A DNA stretch of 64,000 nt from Symmachiella macrocystis (lineage in GTDB: Bacteria; Planctomycetota; Planctomycetia; Planctomycetales; Planctomycetaceae): the NCBI RefSeq assembly GCF_007860075.1, contig NZ_SJPP01000003.1, forward strand, positions 186,001-250,000, written 5' to 3'. Of this stretch, positions 40,742-50,392 are shown in pieces. Below the pieces are notes generated by a model. It worked only from the letters and a program-made list of their open reading frames with translations. It was not told the DNA's origin and did not search any database. Position 1 is the stretch's first letter; every line of letters begins with the position of its first letter. A program made the translations under genes and the position numbers.

Positions 40742-42649
40742 ATGTCCCGACAAACATCCAGCCGACGACGGTTTTCTGAGTATCTCGACGCAATCCGTGT
40801 CAAATCCGCACCTTCCGATGCTGCGCTGGCAGGTCAGGACAAACTGCGAGAGACTCCGCGACACGATCGATCCTTCTATACGCTGTTGCGGGAATTCCTG
40901 AAGTTGCTCGCCGGTCATCGAAAAATGATCGCCTTTTCGCTGTTTACGCTCAGCATCTCGACAGTTCTCAAACTCGTCCCCCCGGCCGCGACCAAAATTG
41001 CCATCGACTACGTTTTCACCGGCCGGCCGTTACCGGAATCGGTGACGAGTCGCATCTCCTTACCCGCCAATCCGCGCGACCTTTTAATCCTATTGGCGGT
41101 CACGGTCATTGCGATTTCGGTCATCGAAATCGTGATTCACGTCTGGGGGCGGTGGTTGGCGACAAAATCCACCAAACTCGTGCAGATGTCGGTCCGCAAA
41201 CGCGTCTTCGATCATGCGGTGCGTCTGCCGTTACATCGGGTCTTTCAATTGAAATCTGGCGGAGTCACCAGTATTCTGCGGGAGGACGCCGGTGGAGTTG
41301 CCGAATTAATTTTCAGCATGCTCTACAATCCCTGGCGGGCGATCATTCAACTGCTCGGTAGTCTGGCTGTGCTGGCCTGGGTCGATTGGCGGCTGTTGCT
41401 CGGATCGCTGATTCTATTGCCGGCGGTTTACATCACGCACAGCACTTGGATCAGCCGGATCCGTCCGCTGCAACGCGACATCCGTCGTCGCCGTCAGGAA
41501 ATCGACAGCCACGCCACCGAAGCCTTTGGCGGGATGCGCGTGGTACGAACCTTTGGGCGTCAACGCAGCGAAGCGGGCCGTTTCACCCGCGGTAATCACT
41601 TGATGGCGCGGCAAGAACTGTTGGCCTGGTGGAGGATGCGGGTTGTAGAAACGGTCTGGAGTGTGCTCATTCCCCTTGCCTCCGCCGGTCTGTTGATCTA
41701 TGGCGGACTCCAGGTCTTGCAGGGTGAAATTACGCTGGGCGACTTGATGATGTTTCTGTTTTATCTCGCCATGCTACTCGAGCCGGTCGCCGTGCTAGCC
41801 AACAGCGCCACGCAACTGCAAAGTAGTCTCGCAGGGTTAGATCGCGTGTTGGATCTGATGGCCGATCCCCAAGAAATGCTGCCGGCCCCGCATGCCATCT
41901 CACTCGATCCGCAAACAGTCGCCGGCCGTTTGACGCTCCGCGATGTCAGTTTTCAATACCCCGGCACCGAGACACCCGTGTTACAGGACATCAACCTCGA
42001 AGTCGAACCGGGCGAAACGTTGGCGTTGGTCGGTCCGAGCGGCGCTGGGAAAACAACACTGTGCAATCTGATTGCCCGCTTTTACGACCCCACGTCCGGC
42101 GAGATCGACATCGACGGTGTGAATCTCAAAGATATTCGCGTCGAAAGTTATCGTGAATTGTTGAGCATCGTCGAACAAGACATCTTTCTTTTCGACGGCA
42201 CGGTGGCGGAAAACATCGGCTACGGTGCCAAGTCGGCCACACTTGAAGATATCCAAGAAGCTGCCCGCGCTGCCAATGCGGATCACTTCATTCAGGAACT
42301 GCCCGACGGGTATGACACGATCATCGGCGAACGGGGCGTGCGACTCAGTGGGGGACAGCGACAACGTCTAGCCATTGCCCGCGCGATCTTGGCCGATCCC
42401 CGCATTCTGATTTTGGATGAAGCCACCAGCAATCTGGATACCGAAAGCGAACGCCTGATCCAAGACAGTTTAGCGACACTCACCGCCGGCCGGACCTGCT
42501 TTGTGATCGCGCACCGATTGAGCACCATCACCGACGCCGACCGCATTTTCGTACTCGAACAAGGCCGCATCGTCGAATCGGGCACGCACCACGGTCTCAT
42601 GGATCAAAGCAGCCGTTATCGCGAAATGGTAGAATTGCAAATGAGTTAG
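40742..42649 (+). CDS. ABC exporter with fused ATPase (MsbA-like half-transporter)
   Basis: A 635-residue type IV ABC exporter half-transporter. The N-terminal region holds six membrane segments (about residues 60-340). The ATPase domain (about 390-635) has Walker A GPSGAGKTT, signature LSGGQRQR, Walker B ILILDEATSNLD and a switch His in VIAHRLS. Such homodimers flip lipids or export drugs or peptides. The ATG at 40742 is chosen because it gives a normal cytoplasmic N-terminus; the open frame continues to 40592 through the tandem CCCCAGGAACT repeat. No companion gene suggests a substrate. Confidence 0.88.
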   Translation: MSRQTSSRRRFSEYLDAIRVKSAPSDAALAGQDKLRETPRHDRSFYTLLREFLKLLAGHRKMIAFSLFTLSISTVLKLVPPAATKIAIDYVFTGRPLPESVTSRISLPANPRDLLILLAVTVIAISVIEIVIHVWGRWLATKSTKLVQMSVRKRVFDHAVRLPLHRVFQLKSGGVTSILREDAGGVAELIFSMLYNPWRAIIQLLGSLAVLAWVDWRLLLGSLILLPAVYITHSTWISRIRPLQRDIRRRRQEIDSHATEAFGGMRVVRTFGRQRSEAGRFTRGNHLMARQELLAWWRMRVVETVWSVLIPLASAGLLIYGGLQVLQGEITLGDLMMFLFYLAMLLEPVAVLANSATQLQSSLAGLDRVLDLMADPQEMLPAPHAISLDPQTVAGRLTLRDVSFQYPGTETPVLQDINLEVEPGETLALVGPSGAGKTTLCNLIARFYDPTSGEIDIDGVNLKDIRVESYRELLSIVEQDIFLFDGTVAENIGYGAKSATLEDIQEAARAANADHFIQELPDGYDTIIGERGVRLSGGQRQRLAIARAILADPRILILDEATSNLDTESERLIQDSLATLTAGRTCFVIAHRLSTITDADRIFVLEQGRIVESGTHHGLMDQSSRYREMVELQMS

Positions 42650-42783
42650 CCACTGCGCCGCCTTCATGCCAAACGAAGACATGAAGCGACCCGTAGGTCT
42701 GCCCGTCAGTGCATCGCGCTCACAGAGGTCGTCTTCAATGTGACGAATTTAGCTCACAGCTGCGCCACAGCCGAGAGAAGCGA

Positions 42784-44391
42784 ATGATACGCGGAATATT
42801 ACAGGCCGGAGGTGGATTAGGACTGTTCCTGTTGGGAATGCAGTTGTTAACGCAAGGCCTGCGCTCGGTGGCTGACGATCGTTTGCGCGGGCTGATTAAA
42901 CGCTCCACACGCAGCCCGCTGCAAGGGGTCGCCACCGGTTGCCTGTCCACAGCCGTCGTCCAGTCATCCAGTGCGATTACGGTACTGGCAGTAGGATTTG
43001 TGAACGCCGGCATCTTGAGTTTTCCCGAGGCTTTGGGAATCATCTTCGGCGCAAATATCGGCACAACGATCACCGGTTGGTTTGTTGCGCTGCTGGGGTT
43101 CAATCTACAACTTGACGAATTTGCGATGCCGCTGGTTTTGTTGGGCGTGATCTTCAAAATATTCGGCCGAGGCAAATGCGAAGCAGCGGGAACCGCGATT
43201 GCGGGATTCGGATTGATCTTTGTGGGCATCAGCACCATGCAACTGGGCATGACGGAATTCCGCGGCATTGTGACTCCCGACACATTCCCCCCTGACACGA
43301 TCCCAGGACGGTTGCTATTGGTTTTGATCGGCGTGGTGATCACCGTTGTTACGCAATCCTCCAGTGCGGGAGTCGCTGCAGCGCTGGTGGCACTGCATGC
43401 GAATTCCATCTCGCTCAACCAAGCCGCCGCCATTGTCATCGGCATGAATTTGGGAACGACCTTCACGGCGGTGTTGGCCACCGTTGGCGGCAACGTCCAA
43501 GCGCGGAGAACCGGTTTCGCACACGTCGCCTTCAATTCGCTGACAGCCATCGGCGCTTTTTTTCTGTTAACACCCTTTTTAAATACAGTCGTAGCTTTGT
43601 GGCCCGGCGCAGAGGCGAATTCTCCGGAACTGGTACTTGTCGGTTTTCATACGTTCTTCAATATGGTCGGCGTGATCGCAATTTTGCCTTTCACGCGCGC
43701 TTTCGCCAACGTGATCGAGCGAATGTTTCCCGAGCGCGGCAATCTCCTGGTGAAACGGCTGGACAAAAATCAGTTATCCACTCCCGACGCCGCATTGGAC
43801 GCCGTTTCCGCAACCATCCATGACATCCTCCAGGTCGTCTTCCACGAATTGAGCCGCTGGCTACGACTACCGGCCGCAGTCACGGACGAACAACTCGCCC
43901 AGGATGTTGAGGACGCCCTCGACCAGACACAACAATACTTGCAGGAAATTCCCATCCAGGCCGAGGATCAAATCACCGACCATACTTTTTTAGCCTGCGT
44001 CCACACACTCGACCATTTGCGACGCGTGAATCGGCGACTGCAAGATCAAGCCCGCCTCCGCACCTGTCGCGCAGAACCGGAATTGTCGAACATGGCGGAC
44101 AAGTTGGCAGTCGCGTGCGACCGGATCGCCGAAGAAATATTCCCGCTGTCCCCCGAACAGGCAGAAGCGTACCACGACATCAATCACCAGCTAAAAACCG
44201 ATATGCGGACATTTCGCGCCCAAGCCGTCTCCACCGCCGCGCATGGACAATTGACACCCGGCGAGGCAATCAAACACATGGATGCCGCGCGTTGGCTGCG
44301 ACGAATTGGCTATCACGTCTGGCGCGTGGCTTACCACATGTCCGCACAAACAAACGAGGACACCCTCGATTCCAGGCGGAAACGATCTTAG
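42784..44391 (+). CDS. Na/Pi cotransporter family protein (NptA-type) with PhoU-like tail
   Basis: A 535-residue membrane protein of the Na+/phosphate cotransporter II family. Both halves of the inverted transport repeat carry the QSSSA motif (VVQSSSAITVLAVGFV and VTQSSSAGVAAALV). About eight membrane segments (residues 5-320) are followed by a helical cytoplasmic PhoU-like domain (about 340-535). The ATG at 42784 has a GAGAG upstream; the frame extends to 42709. With the CHAD protein upstream, this may indicate phosphate handling in the region, though the two are 10 kb apart. Confidence 0.85.
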   Translation: MIRGILQAGGGLGLFLLGMQLLTQGLRSVADDRLRGLIKRSTRSPLQGVATGCLSTAVVQSSSAITVLAVGFVNAGILSFPEALGIIFGANIGTTITGWFVALLGFNLQLDEFAMPLVLLGVIFKIFGRGKCEAAGTAIAGFGLIFVGISTMQLGMTEFRGIVTPDTFPPDTIPGRLLLVLIGVVITVVTQSSSAGVAAALVALHANSISLNQAAAIVIGMNLGTTFTAVLATVGGNVQARRTGFAHVAFNSLTAIGAFFLLTPFLNTVVALWPGAEANSPELVLVGFHTFFNMVGVIAILPFTRAFANVIERMFPERGNLLVKRLDKNQLSTPDAALDAVSATIHDILQVVFHELSRWLRLPAAVTDEQLAQDVEDALDQTQQYLQEIPIQAEDQITDHTFLACVHTLDHLRRVNRRLQDQARLRTCRAEPELSNMADKLAVACDRIAEEIFPLSPEQAEAYHDINHQLKTDMRTFRAQAVSTAAHGQLTPGEAIKHMDAARWLRRIGYHVWRVAYHMSAQTNEDTLDSRRKRS

Positions 44392-44426
44392 GCAGGCTAA
44401 CGTTCCGGGTATCGTGACGGATCTGA

Positions 44427-44888
44427 CTAAGGCATCGTAAATTCGTGTCCGTCGGACGGAACTGTCAACACCGGGCAGCGGGCTTTGCGAACGACTTTTT
44501 CGGCGACGCTTCCGATCAGCAAGTGGGAAATGCCGGTGCGGCCGTGCGTTCCCATCACGATCAGGTCGATGTCCTTCGCCTTGGCGTATTGAATAATCTC
44601 CGAAAATGGAGCCCCTTCGCGTATTTCCTGCACGACGTTTGTTACCGAACCCGCCATCGAATCGGCCGTCTCCTGCAGTTTGTTGGTCACCGCGTTATGC
44701 AGGTCCTGCATGATCTCATCGGAAACGGCGAAAAATCCGTCCGAACCCATCGCCACCGCCGTATCGTTGGCAATCACATGCAACAGATGGATTTCCGCAC
44801 CAAACTTCTCAGCAAGATTTTGCGCATACTTCAATGCGTTCGCTCCATTGTCGCTGAAGTCGGTCGGCACCAGGATTCGATTCAACAT
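44427..44888 (-). CDS. Universal stress protein (UspA family)
   Basis: A 153-residue single-domain Usp protein. It starts ILVPTDFS and ends with the ATP-binding signature IVMGTHGRTGISHLLIGSVA, then EKVVRKARCPVLTV (G-2x-G-9x-G-S/T type), so it is an ATP-binding class member. The ATG at 44888 has AGGAGAG about 8 nt upstream; the longer frame to 44942 is rejected. It is convergent with the Na/Pi cotransporter gene. Confidence 0.92.
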   Translation of the reverse strand: MLNRILVPTDFSDNGANALKYAQNLAEKFGAEIHLLHVIANDTAVAMGSDGFFAVSDEIMQDLHNAVTNKLQETADSMAGSVTNVVQEIREGAPFSEIIQYAKAKDIDLIVMGTHGRTGISHLLIGSVAEKVVRKARCPVLTVPSDGHEFTMP

Positions 44889-45008
44889 CGTGACAGCTCT
44901 CCTAACTTTTTTCGTTATTGGATTTCCAGATGTCCAAGTCACTTTAGTCAGTCAATTGTAGCGCGCAGGCCGCGAACTGGCCAGACCCTAGACACTGACT
45001 TTCGCGGT

Positions 45009-45398
45009 TCAAACTGTTTCCCAGTCCGCGGAGTTCAAGGACTCTCGAAGTTGCTCCACCGATCGAATCGCACGTTCACCGGCTGATCCGCCTTCGTCGA
45101 ATTCATGCAACAGGTGTTCCGCTTTTTCAAACGTGCAAAAGCGGTCCAACTGCGCGTGGAAGACTTCGAAATTCTCAGAGCGGAGAGCATCGGGCAGAGA
45201 TGCGTATTTCCGAATCAGATGCTGCGGATTGTTCGCAAGTACGATTTCACGGCAGCGCGCCGCAATATCAACACATGCGGCGCGGCATGCGGAAATTCCA
45301 GTCAGCAACAGAAATTTATCCCGCTGCGGATACTGCTGTTTTTGATGTGAGACTTCCGCAAGACGGGCAAAGGCCGTCATGGCTGCTTCGTCATTCAT
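45009..45398 (-). CDS. Hypothetical helical protein
   Basis: A 129-residue predicted all-helical cytoplasmic protein with three cysteines in one stretch (ISACRAACVDIAARC) and an acidic C-terminal half. I recognise no family. It lies between the universal stress gene and the MBL gene on the same strand, about 110 bp from each. No Shine-Dalgarno is obvious before the ATG. It looks real by amino-acid composition. Confidence 0.55.
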   Translation of the reverse strand: MNDEAAMTAFARLAEVSHQKQQYPQRDKFLLLTGISACRAACVDIAARCREIVLANNPQHLIRKYASLPDALRSENFEVFHAQLDRFCTFEKAEHLLHEFDEGGSAGERAIRSVEQLRESLNSADWETV

Positions 45399-45505
45399 GC
45401 TAATTGCCGGGCGCTGTCAGGAAACCCCGCGGCGAAGCCACAGGCGAAAAGACCAAACACGAATAGCGGTCAAGACCGAGACCGCCCCCCTTATCGACTT
45501 GTTGA

Positions 45506-46300
45506 TCAAAACGTGATCTGCAAGCCATCGTATGCCAATTCAATACCCTGAGGCAATCGCGAATTTGTCGCTTCGTGTTCCAGGGTGTGTGCAATATGCG
45601 TGAAGTAGGTCCGTTGCGGTTTGACCCGCTCGACCACCGCTAATGCCTGCTCGATATTCAAGTGTGTCGGATGCGGCTCCTCGCGCAATGCATCCAAAAC
45701 CAAAACATCCAACCCCTCCAATAACGACCAACTCTCCTCAGGAATTTGGCTGACATCGGTACAAAATGCGACATCGCCAACTCGAAAACCCAACACTGGC
45801 AACTTCCCATGCAGCAGACGAATCGGCTGCACAATTTGACCCAACAGCGTAAACGGTTCGAGCTCGATGCGCTGAAACTCTAAGGCAGGCACAGCACCGC
45901 GATGATTGTTCCGCGGGATTTCAAACGCGTAATTGTACGACCTGCGAATCTGCTGCTCGACATTGGCTTCGCAATACAGCGGCACCGGCCCCTTGAGGTA
46001 ATAGCCGAACAGCCGCAAATCATCCAAGCCAAACAGATGATCAGCATGGCTATGCGTGAAGAGAGCTGCATGAATCAAATCAACCCGCTCGCGTAACAGT
46101 TGCATCCGCAATTCCGGCGGGGTGTCGATCAGGAAATTCCCGCCCGGGACCGACACCACGACGCCGGTTCGAGTGCGTTTGTTTCGCGGATTCGTCGACT
46201 CACAGACCTCACAATGACAGCCGATCATCGGCACGCCGTGGCTGGTTCCGGTGCCCAATAGGGTCAATTTGGATGTTTTCGTAGGGGGCAGTGTCGGCAT
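45506..46300 (-). CDS. Metallo-beta-lactamase-fold hydrolase (PhnP-like)
   Basis: A 264-residue MBL-fold enzyme. It has the N-terminal GTGTSHGVPMIGCHCEVC zinc-knuckle segment, the HSHADH metal site near residue 80, and a YFTHIAHTLEH region near the C-terminus. This pattern matches the PhnP / cyclic-phosphate phosphodiesterase and related subgroup. The frame is open to 46366, but the ATG at 46300 fits the family start. It is divergent from the hemD operon, separated by a 685-bp region carrying a structured RNA. Confidence 0.82.
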   Translation of the reverse strand: MPTLPPTKTSKLTLLGTGTSHGVPMIGCHCEVCESTNPRNKRTRTGVVVSVPGGNFLIDTPPELRMQLLRERVDLIHAALFTHSHADHLFGLDDLRLFGYYLKGPVPLYCEANVEQQIRRSYNYAFEIPRNNHRGAVPALEFQRIELEPFTLLGQIVQPIRLLHGKLPVLGFRVGDVAFCTDVSQIPEESWSLLEGLDVLVLDALREEPHPTHLNIEQALAVVERVKPQRTYFTHIAHTLEHEATNSRLPQGIELAYDGLQITF

Positions 46301-46744
46301 AGTATCAATCGAAGGAGGGAAAGGCAGGAGATTTTGGATGATACCGAATGGACCGACGTTGAACACCCTTTTGCCTGACCAACAAACCAGTATTGCGAGG
46401 TGCTTGCAGGTTTCCTACCACGAAACCTAGCCCGGCAACGCGGATAAAATCTCTATTGAAAAGACAAAGACACTTGGTCGTGCGTCTCTACGCATTTAGA
46501 AGCGCTTGTGCGTAATGACGAAAACTATATCAACCGCTATAGTATTTCTCGCGAGCGAAAACTGATGACCAACTCTTGGCATAGTACCATAGAACCATGC
46601 CGATCAATGCGTGCAAAGATATTCAACAGGCAATTGATGACCCAGGCACAGAATCAATCAATTCACCTAAAACCAACTAGGGATTTCCTGTAGTTCGTTG
46701 TTGTGCACGATCGTTCCTGCTTGAATAATATTAATGCTTTTCTA
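46301..46744. other. Intergenic DNA upstream of the structured RNA
   Basis: About 440 bp of rather AT-rich DNA with no convincing gene. A possible weak promoter sits at its right end: TTGTGC (46701-46706) and TAATAT (46726-46731), with 19-nt spacing, which is longer than ideal. Confidence 0.5.
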
Positions 46745-46914
46745 GAATGAAATCAGTCGAGCCGGTCGATAAGTTATTGGTCGACTTTTGATTTCATTCA
46801 AACGCCGACAACAAGACATTACCATATTTTGGTAGCTCAGACGGGAGGATAGCTGGGCCGCGGTTAAACGCAGGCCCGGGCGAGCGCCTATCCTTCTTCT
46901 GGGCTACCTTTTTT
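46745..46914 (+). ncRNA. Structured RNA or hemD leader ending in an intrinsic terminator
   Basis: Two hairpin modules. First, GAATGAAATCA (46745-46755) pairs with TGATTTCATTC (46789-46799), with an inner GTCGA/TCGAC helix. Second, a rod: GGTAGCTCAG (46831-46840) with CTGGGCTACC (46899-46908); GGAGGATAG (46844-46852) with CTATCCTTC (46888-46896); and GGGCCGCG (46855-46862) with CGCAGGCCC (46869-46877, one bulged A), capped by GTTAAA. Six Ts follow at 46909-46914. Genes on both sides are divergent, so this is not the 3' end of a coding operon. It is either a free small RNA or an attenuator in the hemD 5' leader, whose ATG is 71 bp further on. I do not recognise the family. Confidence 0.65.
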
Positions 46915-46985
46915 ATGCGCCCACCGCTCACGCCCGCAGCGGAGGACCGTTCCCCCCCTCGCGCGAATGGATGGGAAAAACTTCG

Positions 46986-47852
46986 ATGGCAGACTCTCCT
47001 AAATCGGCTCCCCCCCAAGCAGCCAGTTTCCAAAACTTACGCGTCTGTTCCTTTGAAAGCCGCAAAGGCAATGAAATGCGGTCGTTGATCGAACGGCACG
47101 GCGGTCTGGCAACCATTGCCCCTTCGATGCAAGAAGTACCGCTCGGAGAAAACCCCGAAGCGTTGCAATTTGCCGAAGAATTATTTGCCAGCCAGATCGA
47201 CATCATTGCCTTCATGACGGGTGTTGGCGCCAAGGCACTCTTGGCGGCGATCGAAACCCGCTATCCCCGCGAGAAGTTTCTAGACGCACTGCGGCAAACC
47301 CACTGCATCGTCCGCGGACCGAAGCCGGCGGCGGTGTTTCGCAACTGGAAAGTCCCCTTTGCCGGACAAGCCCCGGAACCGAACACTTGGCGGGAATTGC
47401 TCACAGTTTTTGATGAGGAACTTGTCGGCAAAGTCGTTGCCGTGCAGGAATATGGTCGGCCTAGCACCGAGTTTTATGCGGCCTTGGAACAACGTGGGGC
47501 AACCGTTCGACCCGTCACCGTCTATCAATGGGCACTCCCCGATGACACGGAACCGTTGCATTCAGCGATCCGCGCGACTGTCGCAGGCGACCATGACGTG
47601 CTGATGTTCACCAGCGCGCAGCAACTGCACAACACGTTGGAAGTCGCCGACACGGCGGGATTGAAGCAGGATTGGCTGGCCGCTGCGGCGAATTGCGTCA
47701 TCGCCTCCATCGGCCCCACCGCCAGTGAGCACCTACATTCCGTCGGTTTGCCCGTGGACCTTGAACCAGACCACCCAAAAATGGGACACTTAGTGCGAGC
47801 CGCCGCTCAAGCCGCGCCGGGGATTCTAGAATCTAAACGCGGCAACGGTTGA
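46986..47852 (+). CDS. hemD: Uroporphyrinogen-III synthase
   Basis: A 288-residue two-lobed protein of the HemD family, which closes hydroxymethylbilane to uroporphyrinogen III. Landmarks are LRVCSFESRKGNEM at the start, IAFMTGVGAKALL, CIVRGPKPAAVFRNW, and VLMFTSAQQLHN in the second lobe with IGPTASEHLHSVGL. HemD proteins are poorly conserved, so the neighbours (hemE, hemY) add weight. The ATG at 46986 is chosen; the frame extends five codons upstream. The gene begins 71 bp after a terminator-like RNA structure. Confidence 0.85.
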   Translation: MADSPKSAPPQAASFQNLRVCSFESRKGNEMRSLIERHGGLATIAPSMQEVPLGENPEALQFAEELFASQIDIIAFMTGVGAKALLAAIETRYPREKFLDALRQTHCIVRGPKPAAVFRNWKVPFAGQAPEPNTWRELLTVFDEELVGKVVAVQEYGRPSTEFYAALEQRGATVRPVTVYQWALPDDTEPLHSAIRATVAGDHDVLMFTSAQQLHNTLEVADTAGLKQDWLAAAANCVIASIGPTASEHLHSVGLPVDLEPDHPKMGHLVRAAAQAAPGILESKRGNG

Positions 47853-47908
47853 GCAACCAGCGCGCTGATACTATCGAACGACCTCACTTGCCGCGGAATT
47901 GACGCATC

Positions 47909-48961
47909 TTGACTACACCCGAACTTCAAAATAGCCGGTTTATGCGTGCTGCTCGCCGCGAACCGGTCGACACGACCCCCATCTGGCTGATGCGACAAGC
48001 TGGACGGTACATGCCCGAATACATGGCCATCCGGAACAAGGTCACGTTTCTGGAATTGTGCAAACGCCCCGACTTGGCCGCCGAGGTCACGCTCGTCGCC
48101 CGGGAACGCCTGGGAGTCGACGCGGCCATTCTATTTGCCGACTTGCTCCCCATTCTGGAACCGATGGGCTTGGACTTGGAATACGCCAAGGGCGAAGGCC
48201 CCATGATTCACAATCCGCTCTCGACACCCTCAGATGTCGATCGTTGCCACGAGTTGGAAGACATGGATGCGCTCGGCTTCGTTTTCGAAGCGGTCAAGCT
48301 CATTCGCCGTGACCTCCCGGCCGATATTCCGCTGCTTGGTTTCGCCGGAGCTCCGTTTACGCTGGCCTCCTATGCGATCGAGGGAGGTGGTTCGCGGAAT
48401 TACATTCATACCAAACAGTGGATGTACTCCGACCCGGCCGCTTGGAATACATTAATGCAGCGGCTTTCCAACAGCGTTGCCCGGTATTTGAAAGCACAAA
48501 TCACCGCCGGTTGCCAAGCAGTCCAAATCTTTGATAGCTGGGCCGGTTGCCTCTCCCCGGACGATTACCGGCAATACGTCCTGCCGCACACCAAAGCCCT
48601 CATCGACGCGCTGCCCAAAGACGTGCCGGTCATCAATTTCCTGACCGGCAATCCCGCGCTGTTGCCACTACTACGTGAAGCAGGGGGGCAGGTCATTGGG
48701 ATTGATTGGCGGATCGGACTGGCCGAAGCCTGGGACATTGTCGGCCACGATGTCGCCGTTCAGGGAAATCTAGACCCCGTTTCGCTGATGGCGGATACCA
48801 AGGTGCTGCGCAAACGGACGCAAGACGTGATGAATGCCGCCGCCGGACGTCCCGGTCATATTTTTAATCTGGGACACGGAATCATGCCGCAAGTGCCCGT
48901 GGAAAACGCGATCGCGCTGGTGGATATGGTCCATGAAATGGGAGCTGCCGGGCCGTCATGA
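47909..48961 (+). CDS. hemE: Uroporphyrinogen decarboxylase
   Basis: A 350-residue cytoplasmic enzyme converting uroporphyrinogen III to coproporphyrinogen III. The signature [13 protein letters not shown] near residue 25 (invariant arginines), the [17 protein letters not shown] and [17 protein letters not shown] segments and the GHGIMP end motif are all present, with normal length. The start appears to be TTG at 47909, which matches the family N-terminus; the next ATG (47942) would remove the first eleven residues. The stop overlaps the hemY start (ATGA). Confidence 0.95.
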   Translation: MTTPELQNSRFMRAARREPVDTTPIWLMRQAGRYMPEYMAIRNKVTFLELCKRPDLAAEVTLVARERLGVDAAILFADLLPILEPMGLDLEYAKGEGPMIHNPLSTPSDVDRCHELEDMDALGFVFEAVKLIRRDLPADIPLLGFAGAPFTLASYAIEGGGSRNYIHTKQWMYSDPAAWNTLMQRLSNSVARYLKAQITAGCQAVQIFDSWAGCLSPDDYRQYVLPHTKALIDALPKDVPVINFLTGNPALLPLLREAGGQVIGIDWRIGLAEAWDIVGHDVAVQGNLDPVSLMADTKVLRKRTQDVMNAAAGRPGHIFNLGHGIMPQVPVENAIALVDMVHEMGAAGPS

Positions 48962-50391
48962 ATCCCGCTGCCCCTACGAGCGTGCGCCGCGTCGCTGTGA
49001 TCGGCGGCGGAATCTCCGGATTGTCCGCAGCGCATCGTCTGACCGAACTGCGTTCCGAATCGCAACAGCCACTGGATATCACGCTCTTTGAAGCGAGCGA
49101 CCGGTTGGCCGGGGTGATGGGGACCGAGGAAATCGATGGATACCACGTCGAGACCGGTGCCGATTCGTTCATCACCGACAAGCCGTGGGCCGTCGATTTG
49201 GCCAAACGGTTGGGCTTGGAGGAGCGTCTGATCTCCCCCGACGCCAATTACCGGCGGTCGTTGGTACTGCACAACGGCAAACCGCAACCGATCCCCGAAG
49301 GGTTCATGCTGCTCGCCCCGTCAAAAATCGGCCCCGTCCTCAAATCACCCCTGCTCAGCCCCTGGGGCAAACTTCGACTGGGCATGGAATACCTATTGCC
49401 GCGCGGCAACAACGGAGAGGACGAAAGCCTCGCCCATTTTGTGCGGCGACGTCTCGGGCGCGAAGTGTTGGACCGGATCGTGCAACCGTTGGTGGGGGGG
49501 ATCTATACGTCCGACCCAGAGAAACTGAGCCTCCGCGCGACCCTGCCCCGTTTTCTCGACATGGAACAAGAGCACCGCAGCTTGATTCGTGCTTCGCGCC
49601 GCCAATCCACACGACGCAAAGACAATAGCGGTAGCGGTGCGCGTTATGGATTATTTGCCACCTTCGCCACCGGAATCTCCGAACTTTTCGCAACCCTGAT
49701 CGCCTCGCTGAAAAATTGCGACGTGCGCATGAATACCGCCGTCACACGTTTGACGCCTGGCCCCGAGAATGCAACGGCCACTTTGGAAACGACCGATGGA
49801 CGTCACGAAGAATTCGATGCGGTCATCGCCGCCCTGCCCGCTTATCGCGTTGGCGATTTGGTCGCGTCGTTCGCTGCCCCGCTGGCCGCGCAGTTGCAGT
49901 CGATCGAGTACGCCTCCAGCGCGATCGTCGTCACCGGACATCGCCTCGCCGATGTCGCCAATCCGCTCAATGCGTTTGGCTTGGTCATTCCAGCAGTCGA
50001 AAACCGCAAAATTCTCGCCGTCTCGTTCACCAGTCGAAAATTCCCCGACCGTGCTCCCGACGACTGCGTCCAACTCCGCACCTTCGTGGGAGGAGCCATG
50101 CAACCGGAATTGTTGGAATTGGATGACGAACAACTCTTGTCCCTCGTGCGCGGCGAATTGGCGGAGCTACTCGGAGTCCAGGGAGAACCGCAAATCGCCC
50201 GCATCGCCCGTTATCAACAAGCCATGCCGCAATACCACGTCGGCCACCTGGAGCGCGTCCAGCAGATCGAAGTCGCAGCGGCCGCCCTCCCCTTTTTCGA
50301 ACTCGCCGGCAACGCCTACCACGGCGTCGGCATCCCCGACTGCGTACACAGCGGCGAACAAGCTGCCGAACGGGTGTTTTCGAGGATTTGA
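48958..50391 (+). CDS. hemY: Protoporphyrinogen oxidase (HemY type)
   Basis: A 477-residue FAD-dependent protoporphyrinogen/coproporphyrinogen oxidase. The dinucleotide-binding motif [13 protein letters not shown] is at the N-terminus, and [21 protein letters not shown] and the C-terminal [20 protein letters not shown] are family landmarks. The ATG overlaps the hemE stop by 4 bp (ATGA), so the genes are translationally coupled. Whether it acts on coproporphyrinogen or protoporphyrinogen cannot be read from the sequence. A small gene starts 2 bp after its stop. Confidence 0.92.
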   Translation: MNPAAPTSVRRVAVIGGGISGLSAAHRLTELRSESQQPLDITLFEASDRLAGVMGTEEIDGYHVETGADSFITDKPWAVDLAKRLGLEERLISPDANYRRSLVLHNGKPQPIPEGFMLLAPSKIGPVLKSPLLSPWGKLRLGMEYLLPRGNNGEDESLAHFVRRRLGREVLDRIVQPLVGGIYTSDPEKLSLRATLPRFLDMEQEHRSLIRASRRQSTRRKDNSGSGARYGLFATFATGISELFATLIASLKNCDVRMNTAVTRLTPGPENATATLETTDGRHEEFDAVIAALPAYRVGDLVASFAAPLAAQLQSIEYASSAIVVTGHRLADVANPLNAFGLVIPAVENRKILAVSFTSRKFPDRAPDDCVQLRTFVGGAMQPELLELDDEQLLSLVRGELAELLGVQGEPQIARIARYQQAMPQYHVGHLERVQQIEVAAAALPFFELAGNAYHGVGIPDCVHSGEQAAERVFSRI

Positions 50392-50392
50392 T

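Noticed and set aside
46508-46693. 61-codon ORF in the hemD upstream region
   Set aside because: No Shine-Dalgarno, no protein-like composition; the region is better explained as untranslated DNA before the structured RNA.
46826-46914. tRNA or SRP RNA reading of the structured RNA
   Set aside because: Although GGTAGCTCAG resembles a tRNA D-arm, there is no T-loop, anticodon arm or CCA-compatible acceptor, and the SRP apical GGAA/AGCAGCC motif is absent.
49769-50392. Long open frame overlapping hemY and continuing into the small downstream gene
   Set aside because: Ser/Pro/Arg-rich noise inside hemY; only the part from the ATG at 50393, with its own Shine-Dalgarno, reads as a protein.
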